Assembly: GCA_031264245.1 (NCBI GenBank)
Contig: JAISEG010000009.1
Span: forward strand, 86,210 to 150,209
Length of the DNA: 64,000 nt
From: Oscillospiraceae bacterium
Lineage (GTDB): Bacteria; Bacillota; Clostridia; Oscillospirales; JAAYOS01
Direction of reading: 5' to 3'
The position numbers and the translations under genes are program-made. Positions 1 through 8,498 of the stretch are shown piece by piece (position 1 is the stretch's first letter; the number at the start of each line of letters is the position of its first letter). The notes under the pieces were generated by a model, which ran no database searches, had not been told where the DNA came from, and worked only from the letters and a program-made list of their open reading frames with translations.

Positions 1-1244
1 TCATGCCGCAGACCATCGAGGCGATTAACCACGCCAAGGCCGCAAAGGTGCCTATCATCGTCGCGGTCAACAAGATGGATAAACCGGACGCGAACCCCGA
101 CAAGGTCATGCAGCAGCTCACCGAATATGAGCTTATCCCCGAGGAGTGGGGCGGCGACACCGTCGTATGCAAGGTCTCGGCCGCCACCGGCGAGGGCATA
201 GACAACCTGCTGGAAATGCTGCTTCTCACCGCCGAGGTGAGCGACCTCAGGGCAAATCCGAACCGCCGCGCGCAGGGCGCGGTCATTGAAGCGCGCCTTG
301 ACAAGGGCCGCGGTCCCATCGCCACCCTGCTTGTACAAAACGGAACGCTGAACCACGGCGACATCATAATCGCGGGCAAGACCGTCGGCCGCGTACGCGC
401 GATGACCGATTACAACGGCAGGCGCATAGACACGGCGGGACCCTCCACCCCTGTGGAGGTGATAGGGCTGTCCGAGGTTCCCGAGGCGGGCGACACCTTC
501 GGCGCGGTCGAGGATGAGCGCATGGCAAGGGAGCTTGTCGAGCAGCGCAAATTCAAGGGACGCGAGGATCAGGTCAAAAGCTCCTCCAAGGTCACCCTTG
601 ACGACCTGTTCGCCCAGATCAAGGAGGGCGAAATACATGACCTCAACATCATACTCAAGGCGGACGTGCACGGCTCGGCTGAGGCGCTCAAAACCTCGCT
701 TGAGAAGATAAAGAGCGACGAGGTGCGTGTCCGGGTCATCCATTCCGGCGTCGGCGCGATAAACGAATCCGACATACTTCTCGCCTCCACCGCAAACGCG
801 ATAGTCGTCGGCTTCAACGTCCGGCCGGACGCGGGAGCGGCGGAAAGCGCGAAGCGCGCCGGGGTGGACCTCAGGATGTACCGCATTATTTACGAGTGCA
901 TCGACGAGGTCGAGGCCGCCATGAAGGGTATGCTCTCACCGAAATTTAAGGAGGAGCAGCTGGGACAGGCGGAGGTTCGCCAGGTGTTCCGCGCCTCCAA
1001 CATCGGCACTGTCGCCGGCTCCTACGTCATCTCGGGAAAAATCCTGCGCGGCGCGGGAATACGCCTTGTCCGCGACGGAATCGTAATACACGAGGGCGCA
1101 ATCTCCTCACTCAAGCGGTTTAAGGACGACGCGCGCGAGGTCTCGACAAACTATGAATGCGGCATAAGCATTGAAAACTTTACGGATATAAAGGAAGGGG
1201 ATATCATCGAGGCCTTCCAGATGGTTGAGGTAAAGCGGGATTAG
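1..1244 (+). CDS. infB: Translation initiation factor IF-2, C-terminal part (5' truncated by window)
   Basis: The reading frame is open from the first base, so this is the C-terminal ~414 residues of IF-2. It opens inside the G domain just before the G4 motif (NKMD, about residue 23), followed by a G5-like SAATGEG. Then come the domain II beta-barrel, the linker helix, the C1 domain ([16 protein letters not shown]) and the C2 domain that binds fMet-tRNA (ending in [14 protein letters not shown]). IF-2 is the GTPase that places initiator tRNA on the 30S subunit and drives subunit joining. The neighbours rbfA, nrnA, truB and ribF are the usual downstream partners in Firmicutes (nusA-infB operon). 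The internal ATG at position 3 is not the start. Identification is secure. Confidence 0.97.
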   Translation, partial: MPQTIEAINHAKAAKVPIIVAVNKMDKPDANPDKVMQQLTEYELIPEEWGGDTVVCKVSAATGEGIDNLLEMLLLTAEVSDLRANPNRRAQGAVIEARLDKGRGPIATLLVQNGTLNHGDIIIAGKTVGRVRAMTDYNGRRIDTAGPSTPVEVIGLSEVPEAGDTFGAVEDERMARELVEQRKFKGREDQVKSSSKVTLDDLFAQIKEGEIHDLNIILKADVHGSAEALKTSLEKIKSDEVRVRVIHSGVGAINESDILLASTANAIVVGFNVRPDAGAAESAKRAGVDLRMYRIIYECIDEVEAAMKGMLSPKFKEEQLGQAEVRQVFRASNIGTVAGSYVISGKILRGAGIRLVRDGIVIHEGAISSLKRFKDDAREVSTNYECGISIENFTDIKEGDIIEAFQMVEVKRD

Positions 1245-1324
1245 CGCTTTGTCCGCCGGATATAATCAATAATCATCTCATAAATCAGCTCATACCAAGC
1301 CGAGCGGCTGAAAGGACGTAAAAA

Positions 1325-1708
1325 ATGGCAAGAATAGATAAAGTGAACGAAGAGATAAAACACGCCCTTTCGGCGCTGCTTCGCTCCCTGAAGGACCCGC
1401 GGGTGCACGGTCTTGTGAGTATAACCCGTATCGACGCCACCCCCGACTTCAAGCAGGCGAAGGTGTATATCAGCGTTCTGAACGGCGAGGACACAGGGCA
1501 GGTCATCAAGGGGCTCAAATCCGCCTCCGGCTTTCTTCGCAGAGAGCTTGGGCGGGAGGTAAACCTGCGCAACACCCCCGAGCTTATCTTTCTCGAGGAC
1601 CCCTCGATAAAGCACGGCTCACATATCCTTGACCTTCTCCGCTCCATCGACAAGCCACCTCAATCCGACAACACGGACGACACGGACGGCGGGGATAAGG
1701 AGCAATGA
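1325..1708 (+). CDS. rbfA: Ribosome-binding factor A
   Basis: 127 residues, normal for RbfA, a cold-shock 30S maturation factor that binds near the 5' helix of 16S rRNA. The N-terminus (MARIDKVNEEIKHALS) and core (VSITRIDATPDFKQAKVYIS) match the family's KH-like fold. The tail after about residue 108 is acidic and Asp-rich and probably disordered. The start is preceded by GAAAGGACG about 9 bases upstream. It lies 80 bp after infB and overlaps nrnA by 4 bp (ATGA), which suggests translational coupling. Confidence 0.95.
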   Translation: MARIDKVNEEIKHALSALLRSLKDPRVHGLVSITRIDATPDFKQAKVYISVLNGEDTGQVIKGLKSASGFLRRELGREVNLRNTPELIFLEDPSIKHGSHILDLLRSIDKPPQSDNTDDTDGGDKEQ

Positions 1709-2670
1709 CAAACCTTCTTTCCGTAACCGAAACGGCCGGTTTATTGCGGTCGGCCGACGACATACTCATAGTCACCCACAAATCCCCCGACGGCGACACG
1801 GTCGGCTCGGGTTCGGCGTTGTGCGCTCTTTTGCGCAAGCTGGGGAAAACGGCGTACGTCATGAAAAACGCCACCCTGACCGCGCGCCTGCTCCCCTACG
1901 CCGCGCCGTATTTCCCGCCGGAGGACTTCTCCCCCGCCTTCATATGCGCGGTGGATATCGCGGACCCCCGCCTGTTAAACGAAGACGCGAAGGTGTACGC
2001 CGACGCCTTCGACCTCTGCATAGACCACCACCCGACAAACACCGGCTACGCGAAAAATACCTGTCTCGACCCGGCGGCCGCGGCGTGCGGGGAAATCATT
2101 GCCGAGCTTGCGGCGGCGCCGGATATCGGGCTGGACAGCGAAATCGCGCTTCACGCCTACCTCGCCGTCTGCACCGACACCGGGTGCTTCAAATATCCCT
2201 CGGTCACGGCAAAAACCCACCGGATAGCCGCCCGGCTGATAGAGACCGGGATCAATTTCTACCACATAAACAACACCTTTACCGAAATAAAGTCGGTGGC
2301 GCGGATGAGTATCGAACGCACCCTCGCGGAGAATATGGCCTTCCGGCTCGACGGAAGGGTTGCGCTGACCCACATAACCGAGGAGGCGGTAAACACCGCC
2401 GCCGCCGGGGAGGACGACCTGGAAAACCTGTCCGGTATCACACGGCAGATCGAGGGGGTGCAGGTTGGTATCCTGCTTCGCGAAAAGGACGGCGGGTGGA
2501 AAATCTCGGTGCGCACCTCGCCGGAGGTCGACGCCTCGGAAATTTGCGGCAAATTCGGCGGCGGCGGTCATGCCGGAGCCGCCGGCGGCAGCTTCACCGG
2601 CAGTCTCGAGGAGGCGAAGGCGGCGCTGTTCGCCGCGTGCGAAGAGGTGTGCGGTGCAAACGCGCAATAA
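1705..2670 (+). CDS. nrnA: DHH/DHHA1 phosphoesterase, NrnA-like oligoribonuclease / pAp phosphatase
   Basis: 321 residues with the standard two-domain DHH architecture. The N-terminal part has the metal motifs HKSPDGDTVGS (residues 25-35), CAVDIAD (about 89-95) and the DHH signature in CIDHHPTN. The C-terminal DHHA1 domain has the substrate-binding FGGGGHAGAAGG. The family degrades 2-5 nt RNA (nanoRNA) and dephosphorylates 3'-phosphoadenosine 5'-phosphate. The rbfA-nrnA-truB order is common in Firmicutes. The 4-bp overlap with rbfA suggests coupled translation. The exact substrate preference cannot be read from sequence. Confidence 0.9.
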   Translation: MTNLLSVTETAGLLRSADDILIVTHKSPDGDTVGSGSALCALLRKLGKTAYVMKNATLTARLLPYAAPYFPPEDFSPAFICAVDIADPRLLNEDAKVYADAFDLCIDHHPTNTGYAKNTCLDPAAAACGEIIAELAAAPDIGLDSEIALHAYLAVCTDTGCFKYPSVTAKTHRIAARLIETGINFYHINNTFTEIKSVARMSIERTLAENMAFRLDGRVALTHITEEAVNTAAAGEDDLENLSGITRQIEGVQVGILLREKDGGWKISVRTSPEVDASEICGKFGGGGHAGAAGGSFTGSLEEAKAALFAACEEVCGANAQ

Positions 2671-2698
2671 AACGGACGTGAAATAAAATGGAGCTCAC

Positions 2699-3607
2699 AT
2701 GATAAAAAGCGGGATCATTATTATAAATAAGGCTGCCGGGATGTCCTCGCACAAGGTCGTTTCCTGCTGCCGGAGAATACTCGGCGAAAAAAAGATAGGA
2801 CACGGCGGCACCCTGGACCCCATGGCGACCGGTGTGCTTCCCATCTTTATCCGGCGCGCCACCCGGGCGTCCGGGCTGCTGCTCGAATCGGACAAGTCCT
2901 ACACCGCCGCCTTTCGCACCGGAGTCACCACCGACACCCAGGACATAACCGGAAAAGTGCTGTCGGTCAGCTCCCATACTCCGCCGGACAACGAGGTCGC
3001 GGAAATCCTTATAAGCTTCACCGGCAGGCAGCGGCAAATCCCGCCCATGTACTCCGCCTTGAAGGTGGACGGCAAAAAGCTCTACGAAATCGCCCGGGAG
3101 GGCGGCGAGGTTGAACGCAAGCCCCGGGATATCGAGATATATTCCATCGCCTATCTGGGTAAACGCGGCGGCGACCATGTCATAAGCGTCGCCTGCTCCA
3201 AGGGGACCTACATACGCACCCTTGTCCACGACATTGGCGCGGCGCTGGGCTGCGGCGCGGCGCTTACCGGGCTTGAGCGCACAAAGGCGGGTCCGTTTTC
3301 CATCAAAGACGCGGTGACTCTTGAGGAGCTGGAGGCTGTTTCGCGGTCCGGCGGCGTCGAAGATATTATTATAAGCACAGATAAAATGTTCTCCGAATAT
3401 GACCGGCTTACAATAGACCCCGACGGCGAGCGGCTTTGCAGATACGGCGCTGTGGTGCCGTACGGAAACGTAACCTCCGCCCTGCCCGGTCATGACGGGC
3501 TTGTGGGAAGGAAGCTTCGCGTCTATTCCGTGACCGGAGAATTTTTGATGCTTTCACTCGGAACCCCTGAGGGACTCAAGACCGAAAAAAGCTTTTTTGA
3601 GATATGA
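2699..3607 (+). CDS. truB: tRNA pseudouridine(55) synthase TruB
   Basis: 302 residues. TruB isomerises U55 in the T-loop of tRNAs. The N-terminus (GIIIINKAAGMSSHKVV) and the catalytic motif GHGGTLDPMATGVLPI carry the nucleophilic Asp at residue 40. Further family motifs are the Tyr block IPPMYSALKVDGKKLYE and VACSKGTYIRTLVHDIG. The C-terminal part is PUA-like. A GGAG lies 8 bases before the ATG. It follows nrnA by 28 bp and its stop lies upstream of the preferred ribF start, so it belongs to the same operon. Confidence 0.96.
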   Translation: MIKSGIIIINKAAGMSSHKVVSCCRRILGEKKIGHGGTLDPMATGVLPIFIRRATRASGLLLESDKSYTAAFRTGVTTDTQDITGKVLSVSSHTPPDNEVAEILISFTGRQRQIPPMYSALKVDGKKLYEIAREGGEVERKPRDIEIYSIAYLGKRGGDHVISVACSKGTYIRTLVHDIGAALGCGAALTGLERTKAGPFSIKDAVTLEELEAVSRSGGVEDIIISTDKMFSEYDRLTIDPDGERLCRYGAVVPYGNVTSALPGHDGLVGRKLRVYSVTGEFLMLSLGTPEGLKTEKSFFEI

Positions 3608-3650
3608 GGGATTAATACTAATCCCCAATAATGAATGGCGAGGTAGGGCA

Positions 3651-4538
3651 ATGGCAAAAGGCAAGCTGGCGGCGGCTCTCGGTTTCTTTGACGGTGTACA
3701 CCTCGGGCACGCCGCGCTCATGAAAAAGGCCGGGGAAATCCCCGGTCTGACCGCCGCGGTCGTCACCTTCGACCGCTCCCCCCTGTCCGCCCTCACCGGG
3801 CAGGCTGTCCCGCTGATCAATTCGCGGGAGGACAGGGAGTACATTATACGCAGGTATTTTGGGATAGACGAGATAATTTTCCTCACCTTCGATTCCGCCC
3901 TTATGAATCTGCCGTGGACGGACTTTCTCGGCGGTCTTCTGGTCGAAAAGCTCGGCGCCGCCGCCTTTGTCGCGGGCTGGGACTACCGCTTTGGCAAGGG
4001 CGGAGCCGGAAATCCCGCTCTGCTTCAAGGGTACGCGGCGGAGCATGGGCTGACCTGCGAAGTAATCGGCAAGGTTGAGCTGGGCTCCGTCACCGTAAGC
4101 TCCACCTATATCCGGGGGCTTATCGCCGCGGGGGACATGGAAACGGCGGCGAAATATCTGGGTCATCCGCACATCCTGTCCGGCAAGGTCGTACCCGGCA
4201 GGCAGCTGGGCAGGACGCTGGGGCTTCCCACCATCAATATGCTTCTGCCGGAAGGGGTGCAGCCCCCCCGCTCCGGGGTGTACGCTGTCCGCTGCGGCAT
4301 AGACGGGCGGGAGTACGCTGGGGTGACCAATGTCGGGCGGAGCCCAACCATCTCCGACTCCGGGGATATACGGGTCGAGACCCACATAATCGGCTGCGCC
4401 GGCGACCTCTACGGACAGCGCGCCGTGCTGGAATTTGACAGCTTCCTCCGCCCGGAAATGCGCTTTTCAAGCGTAGACGAGCTAAAGGCGCAGATTTTCC
4501 GCGACCGCGACAAGGTCGCCTCCCTCTTAACAATTTAA
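3651..4538 (+). CDS. ribF: Bifunctional riboflavin kinase / FAD synthetase
   Basis: 295 residues from the ATG at 3651, chosen because GAGG lies 7 bases upstream and the nucleotidyltransferase motif GFFDGVHLGH then starts at residue 11. A longer frame could begin at a TTG at 3597 inside truB but has no good ribosome site. The N-terminal half is the FMN adenylyltransferase domain (GFFDGVHLGH, later VSSTYIRGLIAAG). The C-terminal half is the riboflavin kinase domain (GRQLGRTLGLPTINM, then GVYAV and GVTNVG). The enzyme makes FMN and then FAD from riboflavin. It is the last gene of the infB operon here; its stop codon lies in the left arm of a 17-bp hairpin. Confidence 0.95.
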   Translation: MAKGKLAAALGFFDGVHLGHAALMKKAGEIPGLTAAVVTFDRSPLSALTGQAVPLINSREDREYIIRRYFGIDEIIFLTFDSALMNLPWTDFLGGLLVEKLGAAAFVAGWDYRFGKGGAGNPALLQGYAAEHGLTCEVIGKVELGSVTVSSTYIRGLIAAGDMETAAKYLGHPHILSGKVVPGRQLGRTLGLPTINMLLPEGVQPPRSGVYAVRCGIDGREYAGVTNVGRSPTISDSGDIRVETHIIGCAGDLYGQRAVLEFDSFLRPEMRFSSVDELKAQIFRDRDKVASLLTI

Positions 4539-4570
4539 CTGCATGTGACCTCAGGTCACATGCAGTTAAA
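4534..4570. terminator. Perfect hairpin between convergent ribF and cation exporter
   Basis: A 17-bp perfect inverted repeat (4534-4550 and 4554-4570) with a 3-base TCA loop. It contains the ribF stop codon and lies 10 bp from the end of the oppositely oriented exporter gene. It probably terminates transcription from both sides; there is no long T-run. Confidence 0.7.
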
Positions 4571-4579
4571 TCAGTTATT

Positions 4580-5458
4580 TTACGCCGGGTTTATATGCAC
4601 CATGCAGTGACCCACCTTCAACGGCGCGTTTTCGATTGCGTCATGGACGTTTTCCGCTATGTCGTGAGCCTCGTGCACCGGCAGCTCCGCCTTCACCGCT
4701 ATGTCCAGATCGACAAATATGATGTTCCCGCTTATTCGGGTCCTCATCTCGTCCACCGCTTCCACCCCGTCGATGCTGAGTACGATACGCATTATCTCCC
4801 GCTGGGTCTCATCATCCGCCCGTTTGTCAACCACCTGGGAAAAAGCGTCGCGGAGTATGTCAAACGCCGCCTTCAATATGATCAGCGCGACTATGATAGC
4901 GGCGACCGGCTCCAAATACCACAGCCCCGCCATATTCCCCACAACCCCTATCAAAACGGCAAGCGCGGAAACCGCGTCGCTCCTGTGATGCCACGCCTCG
5001 GTCATAAGTACAAGGGAGTCCAGCTTTTTCGCGTAGCTCTTCGTATAGCGGAACATCCCCTCCTTCGAAACTAAGGATGCAGCCGTAATTATAACCGCGA
5101 GAATCGACGGCTCCGCGCTGCCGCCGCTTAAAAGCTTCTTCACCCCTTCGATACCGATAAAAACGGCGGTTACTCCAAGCGCCACGGCTAAAAACAGCGA
5201 CATTACCGATTCGATTTTCTGATGCCCGTACGGATGCTGGTCGTCCGCCGCGTCCCCGGAAAAATGAATTCCTATCAGCAACGCGATGGTTGTGAATACG
5301 TCGGCCGCGTTGTTTACACCGTCCGAAATGACCGAAACGCTGTCAAACGCGGCTCCGATTATCAGCTCCGCCGACGCTAACGCAAGGTTGATAATCAATG
5401 TCACAATGGACACGCGCTTTAGTGTGTTATACCTCTGCGAAGGTTCCAAGCGCTTCAC
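4580..5458 (-). CDS. Cation diffusion facilitator (CDF) family transporter
   Basis: 292 residues with the CDF layout: about six membrane segments in the first ~200 residues, then a cytoplasmic ferredoxin-like domain. Metal-site motifs are visible: SDGVNNAADV in TM2, HPYGHQKIES in the loop after TM3, and HHRSDAVSALAV in TM5 (H..D). CDF proteins export divalent metals (Zn, Fe, Mn, Co) by proton antiport. The HHRSD pattern suggests Zn/Fe/Mn, but the metal cannot be assigned. The GTG at 5458 gives the full N-terminus; a TTG at 5449 is an alternative with AGGGG 8 bases upstream. It has its own promoter, divergent from rplU, and a leader of about 120 bases with a small hairpin (AGATGG/CCATCT). Confidence 0.9.
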   Translation of the reverse strand: MKRLEPSQRYNTLKRVSIVTLIINLALASAELIIGAAFDSVSVISDGVNNAADVFTTIALLIGIHFSGDAADDQHPYGHQKIESVMSLFLAVALGVTAVFIGIEGVKKLLSGGSAEPSILAVIITAASLVSKEGMFRYTKSYAKKLDSLVLMTEAWHHRSDAVSALAVLIGVVGNMAGLWYLEPVAAIIVALIILKAAFDILRDAFSQVVDKRADDETQREIMRIVLSIDGVEAVDEMRTRISGNIIFVDLDIAVKAELPVHEAHDIAENVHDAIENAPLKVGHCMVHINPA

Positions 5459-5583
5459 CCCCTAATCCCCCGGCTTGCTCACACAAGCCGCAAAATCGTT
5501 TTTGTTAATTCTATCTAATTTTTTCTTTCTATAATAAATATACGCAAGATGGGAAAAATTCCATCTCACGTACCTGTTGCTAT

Positions 5584-5613
5584 ATTATATGCTGATACTG
5601 TAAATAAAGTCAA
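5584..5613 (-). promoter_or_regulatory. SigmaA-type promoter for the CDF exporter
   Basis: On the minus strand, TTGACT (5613-5608) and TATAAT (5589-5584) are separated by 18 bp. This implies a 5' leader of roughly 120 bases before the gene, which would have room for metal-responsive control, though I recognise no known riboswitch in it. Confidence 0.7.
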
Positions 5614-5679
5614 CAACTTTTGAAAATAATTCTGTTTTTCCCTAAAACGCAAAAAAACGAGGAAAATTTCATATTTTTG

Positions 5680-5708
5680 TTGACATTTTCCTGCCGCTTT
5701 GCTATACT
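5680..5708 (+). promoter_or_regulatory. Strong sigmaA-type promoter for rplU-prp-rpmA
   Basis: A consensus TTGACA (5680-5685) and TATACT (5703-5708) separated by exactly 17 bp. The start site should lie near 5715, giving a leader of about 140 bases. Leaders of this kind ahead of rplU are common in Firmicutes (L21 leader). The leader also holds a repeat end at 5743-5780 and a short hairpin GCGGG/CCCGC near 5800. The 396-bp gap 5459-5854 thus holds two divergent promoters and their leaders. Confidence 0.8.
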
Positions 5709-5742
5709 TGAAAAGCCGCTTCGAGCAGGCTTCAATGGGCGT

Positions 5743-5780
5743 TTATATAGTAAATTAACTTAAGAACGAGTGAATTTTCT
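5743..5780 (+). repeat. Solo copy of an inverted-repeat end inside the rplU leader
   Basis: The stretch AAATTAACTTAAGAACGAG with its flanks closely matches the reverse complement of 11369-11399, the right end of a MITE-like element, with the same flanking TATATAGT. No matching opposite end was found nearby, so it looks like a single remnant end or a conserved regulatory sequence. Confidence 0.55.
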
Positions 5781-5854
5781 ATAAATATCATTGATATAAG
5801 CGGGCTTCCCCGCCTTCAAGAGCGAGTCTTATACAGAAATGAGGTGCTACCGGA

Positions 5855-6166
5855 ATGATAGCTATCTTTGAAACCGGCGGCAAACAGTACAAGGTCACCG
5901 AGGGTGACATCGTCTACATCGAAAAGCTTGACGCGGAGGAAGGCAGCACGGTGGATTTTGATAAAATCCTTGCCGTTGTTGACGGAGAAAACTCAAGGTT
6001 CGGCGTCCCCACCGTCTCGGGCGCAAAGGTCACCGCCAAGGTGGTAAAGAACGGAAAATCCAAGAAAATCATGGTCTTTAAGTACAAATCCAAGAAGAAC
6101 TACCGCCGCCGTCAGGGACACAGGCAGCCATACACAAGAATCCAGATCGACTCGATAACCGCGTAA
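5855..6166 (+). CDS. rplU: 50S ribosomal protein L21
   Basis: 103 residues, the normal size. It starts [20 protein letters not shown] and ends with the basic [19 protein letters not shown] motif that binds 23S rRNA. GAGGT lies 12 bases upstream of the ATG. Its TAA overlaps the ATG of prp by one base. The order rplU-prp-rpmA is the standard Firmicutes arrangement, in which the L27-processing protease sits between the two ribosomal proteins. Confidence 0.98.
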   Translation: MIAIFETGGKQYKVTEGDIVYIEKLDAEEGSTVDFDKILAVVDGENSRFGVPTVSGAKVTAKVVKNGKSKKIMVFKYKSKKNYRRRQGHRQPYTRIQIDSITA

Positions 6167-6513
6167 TGATAAAGGTTTCCTTGACCGAAAGGGACGGCGT
6201 AATCCTTCGCCTCTCCGTCTCGGGTCACAGCGGATTTTCAGACGGGGGAAGCGATATCGTCTGCGCCGGGGTGACAGCCGCGGTGAGGCTGCTGGAAACC
6301 ACCTTGAACGACGTTCTCCTGCTCGGCATCCCGTGTACGGTCGATGAAAAAACCGCTGATATAACCTTTGAAACAGCGAAATTATATGAGCTCCCGTCTC
6401 AGGCTTCGGCAAGCGGAAAGGCTGTCATACGCGGCTTTTTGAACTTGCTTTCCCAGCTTGAATCGGAGTATCCCGAATTTATTAAGGTCTTGGAGGTACA
6501 GCACAATGCTTAA
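6166..6513 (+). CDS. prp: Ribosomal-processing cysteine protease Prp
   Basis: 115 residues. The catalytic pair is visible: His21 in SGHSGF and Cys33 in SDIVCAG. Prp removes the N-terminal extension of L27, a step needed for a working peptidyl-transferase centre in Firmicutes and relatives that keep the extension. The substrate is the next gene, whose N-terminus carries the cleavage site, so protease and substrate are both present and consistent. It overlaps rplU by 1 bp and rpmA by 8 bp, implying tight translational coupling. Confidence 0.93.
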   Translation: MIKVSLTERDGVILRLSVSGHSGFSDGGSDIVCAGVTAAVRLLETTLNDVLLLGIPCTVDEKTADITFETAKLYELPSQASASGKAVIRGFLNLLSQLESEYPEFIKVLEVQHNA

Positions 6514-6784
6514 TATAGGTTTACAGTTTTTTGCCCATAAAAAGGGCGTCGGTTCCACCCGCAACGGACGCGACTCCGAGTCAAAGCGGCTTGGACCCAA
6601 GCGCGCCGACGGTCAGTTTGTTCTGGCGGGAAATATTCTTGTGCGTCAGCGCGGAACAAAGATACATCCCGGAATCAATGTCGGCCGCGGCGGCGACGAC
6701 ACGCTCTTCGCGCTCACAAGCGGCAAGGTTCGCTTTGAACGCCTCGGACGTGACCGCACCCGTGTCTCCGTCTACGAAGCGTAA
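6506..6784 (+). CDS. rpmA: 50S ribosomal protein L27 with Prp-cleaved N-terminal extension
   Basis: 92 residues from the ATG at 6506, preceded by GGAGG 9 bases upstream. The N-terminus [18 protein letters not shown] carries the Prp site: cleavage between Phe9 and Ala10 exposes the AHKKG tail that reaches the peptidyl-transferase centre. The rest ([45 protein letters not shown]) is typical L27. An upstream in-frame ATG at 6458 lies within prp and lacks a suitable ribosome site, so it was not used. Confidence 0.97.
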   Translation: MLNIGLQFFAHKKGVGSTRNGRDSESKRLGPKRADGQFVLAGNILVRQRGTKIHPGINVGRGGDDTLFALTSGKVRFERLGRDRTRVSVYEA

Positions 6785-6813
6785 TCAAAATCCGCGTTTA
6801 CTATGAAAAAACG

Positions 6814-6912
6814 GGCTGTCTACAATATAGGGGCTTATCCCGGCGGTAAGCTCTTATAATAGACTTCCCCACAAAGCCTTCGGTTTTGTGGGGAAGTCTA
6901 ATGTAGACAGCC
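6814..6912. repeat. Nested inverted repeat between rpmA and obg (TAGACTTC hairpin family)
   Basis: An outer 11-bp repeat (6814-6824 with 6902-6912, GGCTGTCTACA) encloses an inner hairpin whose 16-bp arms (6860-6875 and 6885-6900) begin TAGACTTCCCC, extendable by a few pairs to a 3-base loop. The inner hairpin shares its TAGACTTC end with elements at 16122-16213 and 44379-44425. It may terminate rpmA transcription, but the nesting suggests a small mobile or structured element. Confidence 0.6.
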
Positions 6913-6961
6913 GATTCTTTGTTAACGGCAAAATCCGACGGTTCATTGAAAGGATACTGCA

Positions 6962-8227
6962 ATGTTTATAGATACGGCAAGGCTCACGGTTGCGGCGGGC
7001 AACGGCGGCAACGGCGCTATCGCCTTTCACCGCGAGAAGTACGTCGCAAACGGCGGACCGGACGGCGGCGACGGCGGCAATGGCGGCAGCGTAATATTCC
7101 GGGTCGACGACCACATGTCCACCCTGATGGACTACCAGTACCGAAAGAAATTTTCGGCCGAAAACGGCGGCGACGGCGCGGGCAAGAAATGCTCCGGCAA
7201 GGCTGGGAGCGACCTCTATATCAAGGTTCCCCGCGGCGCCGTCATACTGGACTCCGAATCCCGCGCCGTCATACACGACATGTCGGACGGAAAGGATTTT
7301 ACCGTCTGCAAGGGGGGCAGCGGCGGCTGGGGAAACCAGCGCTTTGCCACTCCCACAAGGCAGGCTCCCCGCTTTGCCAAAAGCGGTCTTAAGGGCGAGG
7401 TCAGGGAAATCATACTCGAGCTCAAGCTGCTTGCCGATGTGGGGCTGGTCGGCTTTCCCAACGTAGGCAAATCCACCCTGCTTTCGATTATTTCCGCCGC
7501 CCGTCCCAAAATTGCCAACTATCACTTTACCACCCTCCAGCCGAACCTGGGAGTGGTGCGGGTGGAGGACGGCGATTCCTTTGTCGTCGCCGACATTCCC
7601 GGCATCATCGAGGGCGCACATGAAGGCGCCGGTCTCGGTCACGACTTTCTCCGCCACATCGACCGCTGCCGGCTTCTTATCCACGTTGTTGACGTGTCTG
7701 GAAGCGAGGGGCGCGACCCCATAGAGGACTTTGAGACCATCACAAACGAGCTGAAAAATTACAGTGAAGGTCTTTCCGGCCGACCTCAAATTGTCGCGGC
7801 AAACAAATGCGACATAACCGAGGAGCGCCTCGATTCCCTGCGGGAGCATCTGAACGCCAAGGGCATTTCACTTATGCCGATATCCGCCGCGGCAAACAGA
7901 GGGATACGGGAGCTTGTATACAAAGTTTCCTCCGAGCTTAAAAAGCTCCCCCCCATAGAGTACTATGAAGCCGAGTATGTCGAAAAGGCCGAGGTCGAGC
8001 AGACAGCCGCCGACGTAAAAATAACCGCGGACGGCGACCTGTATATCCTTGAAGGCGAGTGGCTGGAAAAGATAATGACCGACGTCAACTTTGACGACTA
8101 TGAGTCGCGCATATACTTTGAGCGCCAGCTTAAGCGCTCGGGCATATTTGAGCGCCTTGAGCGGCTGGGGATAAAGGAAGGCGACACCGTCTCCATGTAC
8201 GGGCTTGAATTTGACTATGTAAAATAG
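6962..8227 (+). CDS. obg: GTPase Obg (CgtA)
   Basis: 421 residues in three parts. The N-terminal Obg fold is Gly-rich (AAGNGGNGAIAFHREKY, DGGDGGNGGSV). The G domain has G1 GFPNVGKST (residues 164-172), G3 DIPGIIEGA and G4 NKCD. A C-terminal OCT domain of about 70 residues follows. Obg acts in late 50S assembly and in stress and growth control. Placement after rplU-rpmA is typical. GAAAGGA lies about 7 bases before the ATG. It is separated from rpmA by a 177-bp gap with a nested hairpin, so it may be transcribed at a different level. Confidence 0.96.
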   Translation: MFIDTARLTVAAGNGGNGAIAFHREKYVANGGPDGGDGGNGGSVIFRVDDHMSTLMDYQYRKKFSAENGGDGAGKKCSGKAGSDLYIKVPRGAVILDSESRAVIHDMSDGKDFTVCKGGSGGWGNQRFATPTRQAPRFAKSGLKGEVREIILELKLLADVGLVGFPNVGKSTLLSIISAARPKIANYHFTTLQPNLGVVRVEDGDSFVVADIPGIIEGAHEGAGLGHDFLRHIDRCRLLIHVVDVSGSEGRDPIEDFETITNELKNYSEGLSGRPQIVAANKCDITEERLDSLREHLNAKGISLMPISAAANRGIRELVYKVSSELKKLPPIEYYEAEYVEKAEVEQTAADVKITADGDLYILEGEWLEKIMTDVNFDDYESRIYFERQLKRSGIFERLERLGIKEGDTVSMYGLEFDYVK

Positions 8228-8376
8228 TTCCGCCACAGCGCCTTCTCCTCTTATTACCCTTGGGTATCCCGGATAAATGCTCACCGGTCAGAGCTAAATT
8301 AACAAAATTAATGGCAATTTTTTGAAAACTATTGTAAAATGTCGGGTATTCACAACTGAGTATAAATGTGATATAC

Positions 8377-8405
8377 TTGGCTTCAAGTTAATTACCCCGT
8401 ATAAA
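8377..8405 (+). promoter_or_regulatory. Possible promoter for the amt-PII gene
   Basis: TTGGCT (8377-8382) and TATAAA (8400-8405) separated by 17 bp, about 95 bases before the ATG. The -35 box is weak. No clear nitrogen-regulator operator was recognised in the 270-bp gap. Confidence 0.4.
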
Positions 8406-8498
8406 TACGGCGACAATGGTGTCACTGATTTTCCTTCGTTCAGTGCATCCATTGCCGCCGTTTTTATTATATTTTTTAATAATCTGGAGGAAAAGAAC

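Noticed and set aside
1629..2681. 350-codon plus-strand frame overlapping nrnA
   Set aside because: Very Arg-rich, no family match, and it overlaps the well-supported nrnA frame completely.
5459..5577. Possible manganese (yybP-ykoY) riboswitch before the CDF exporter
   Set aside because: A short hairpin exists but I could not find the conserved internal loops of that class.
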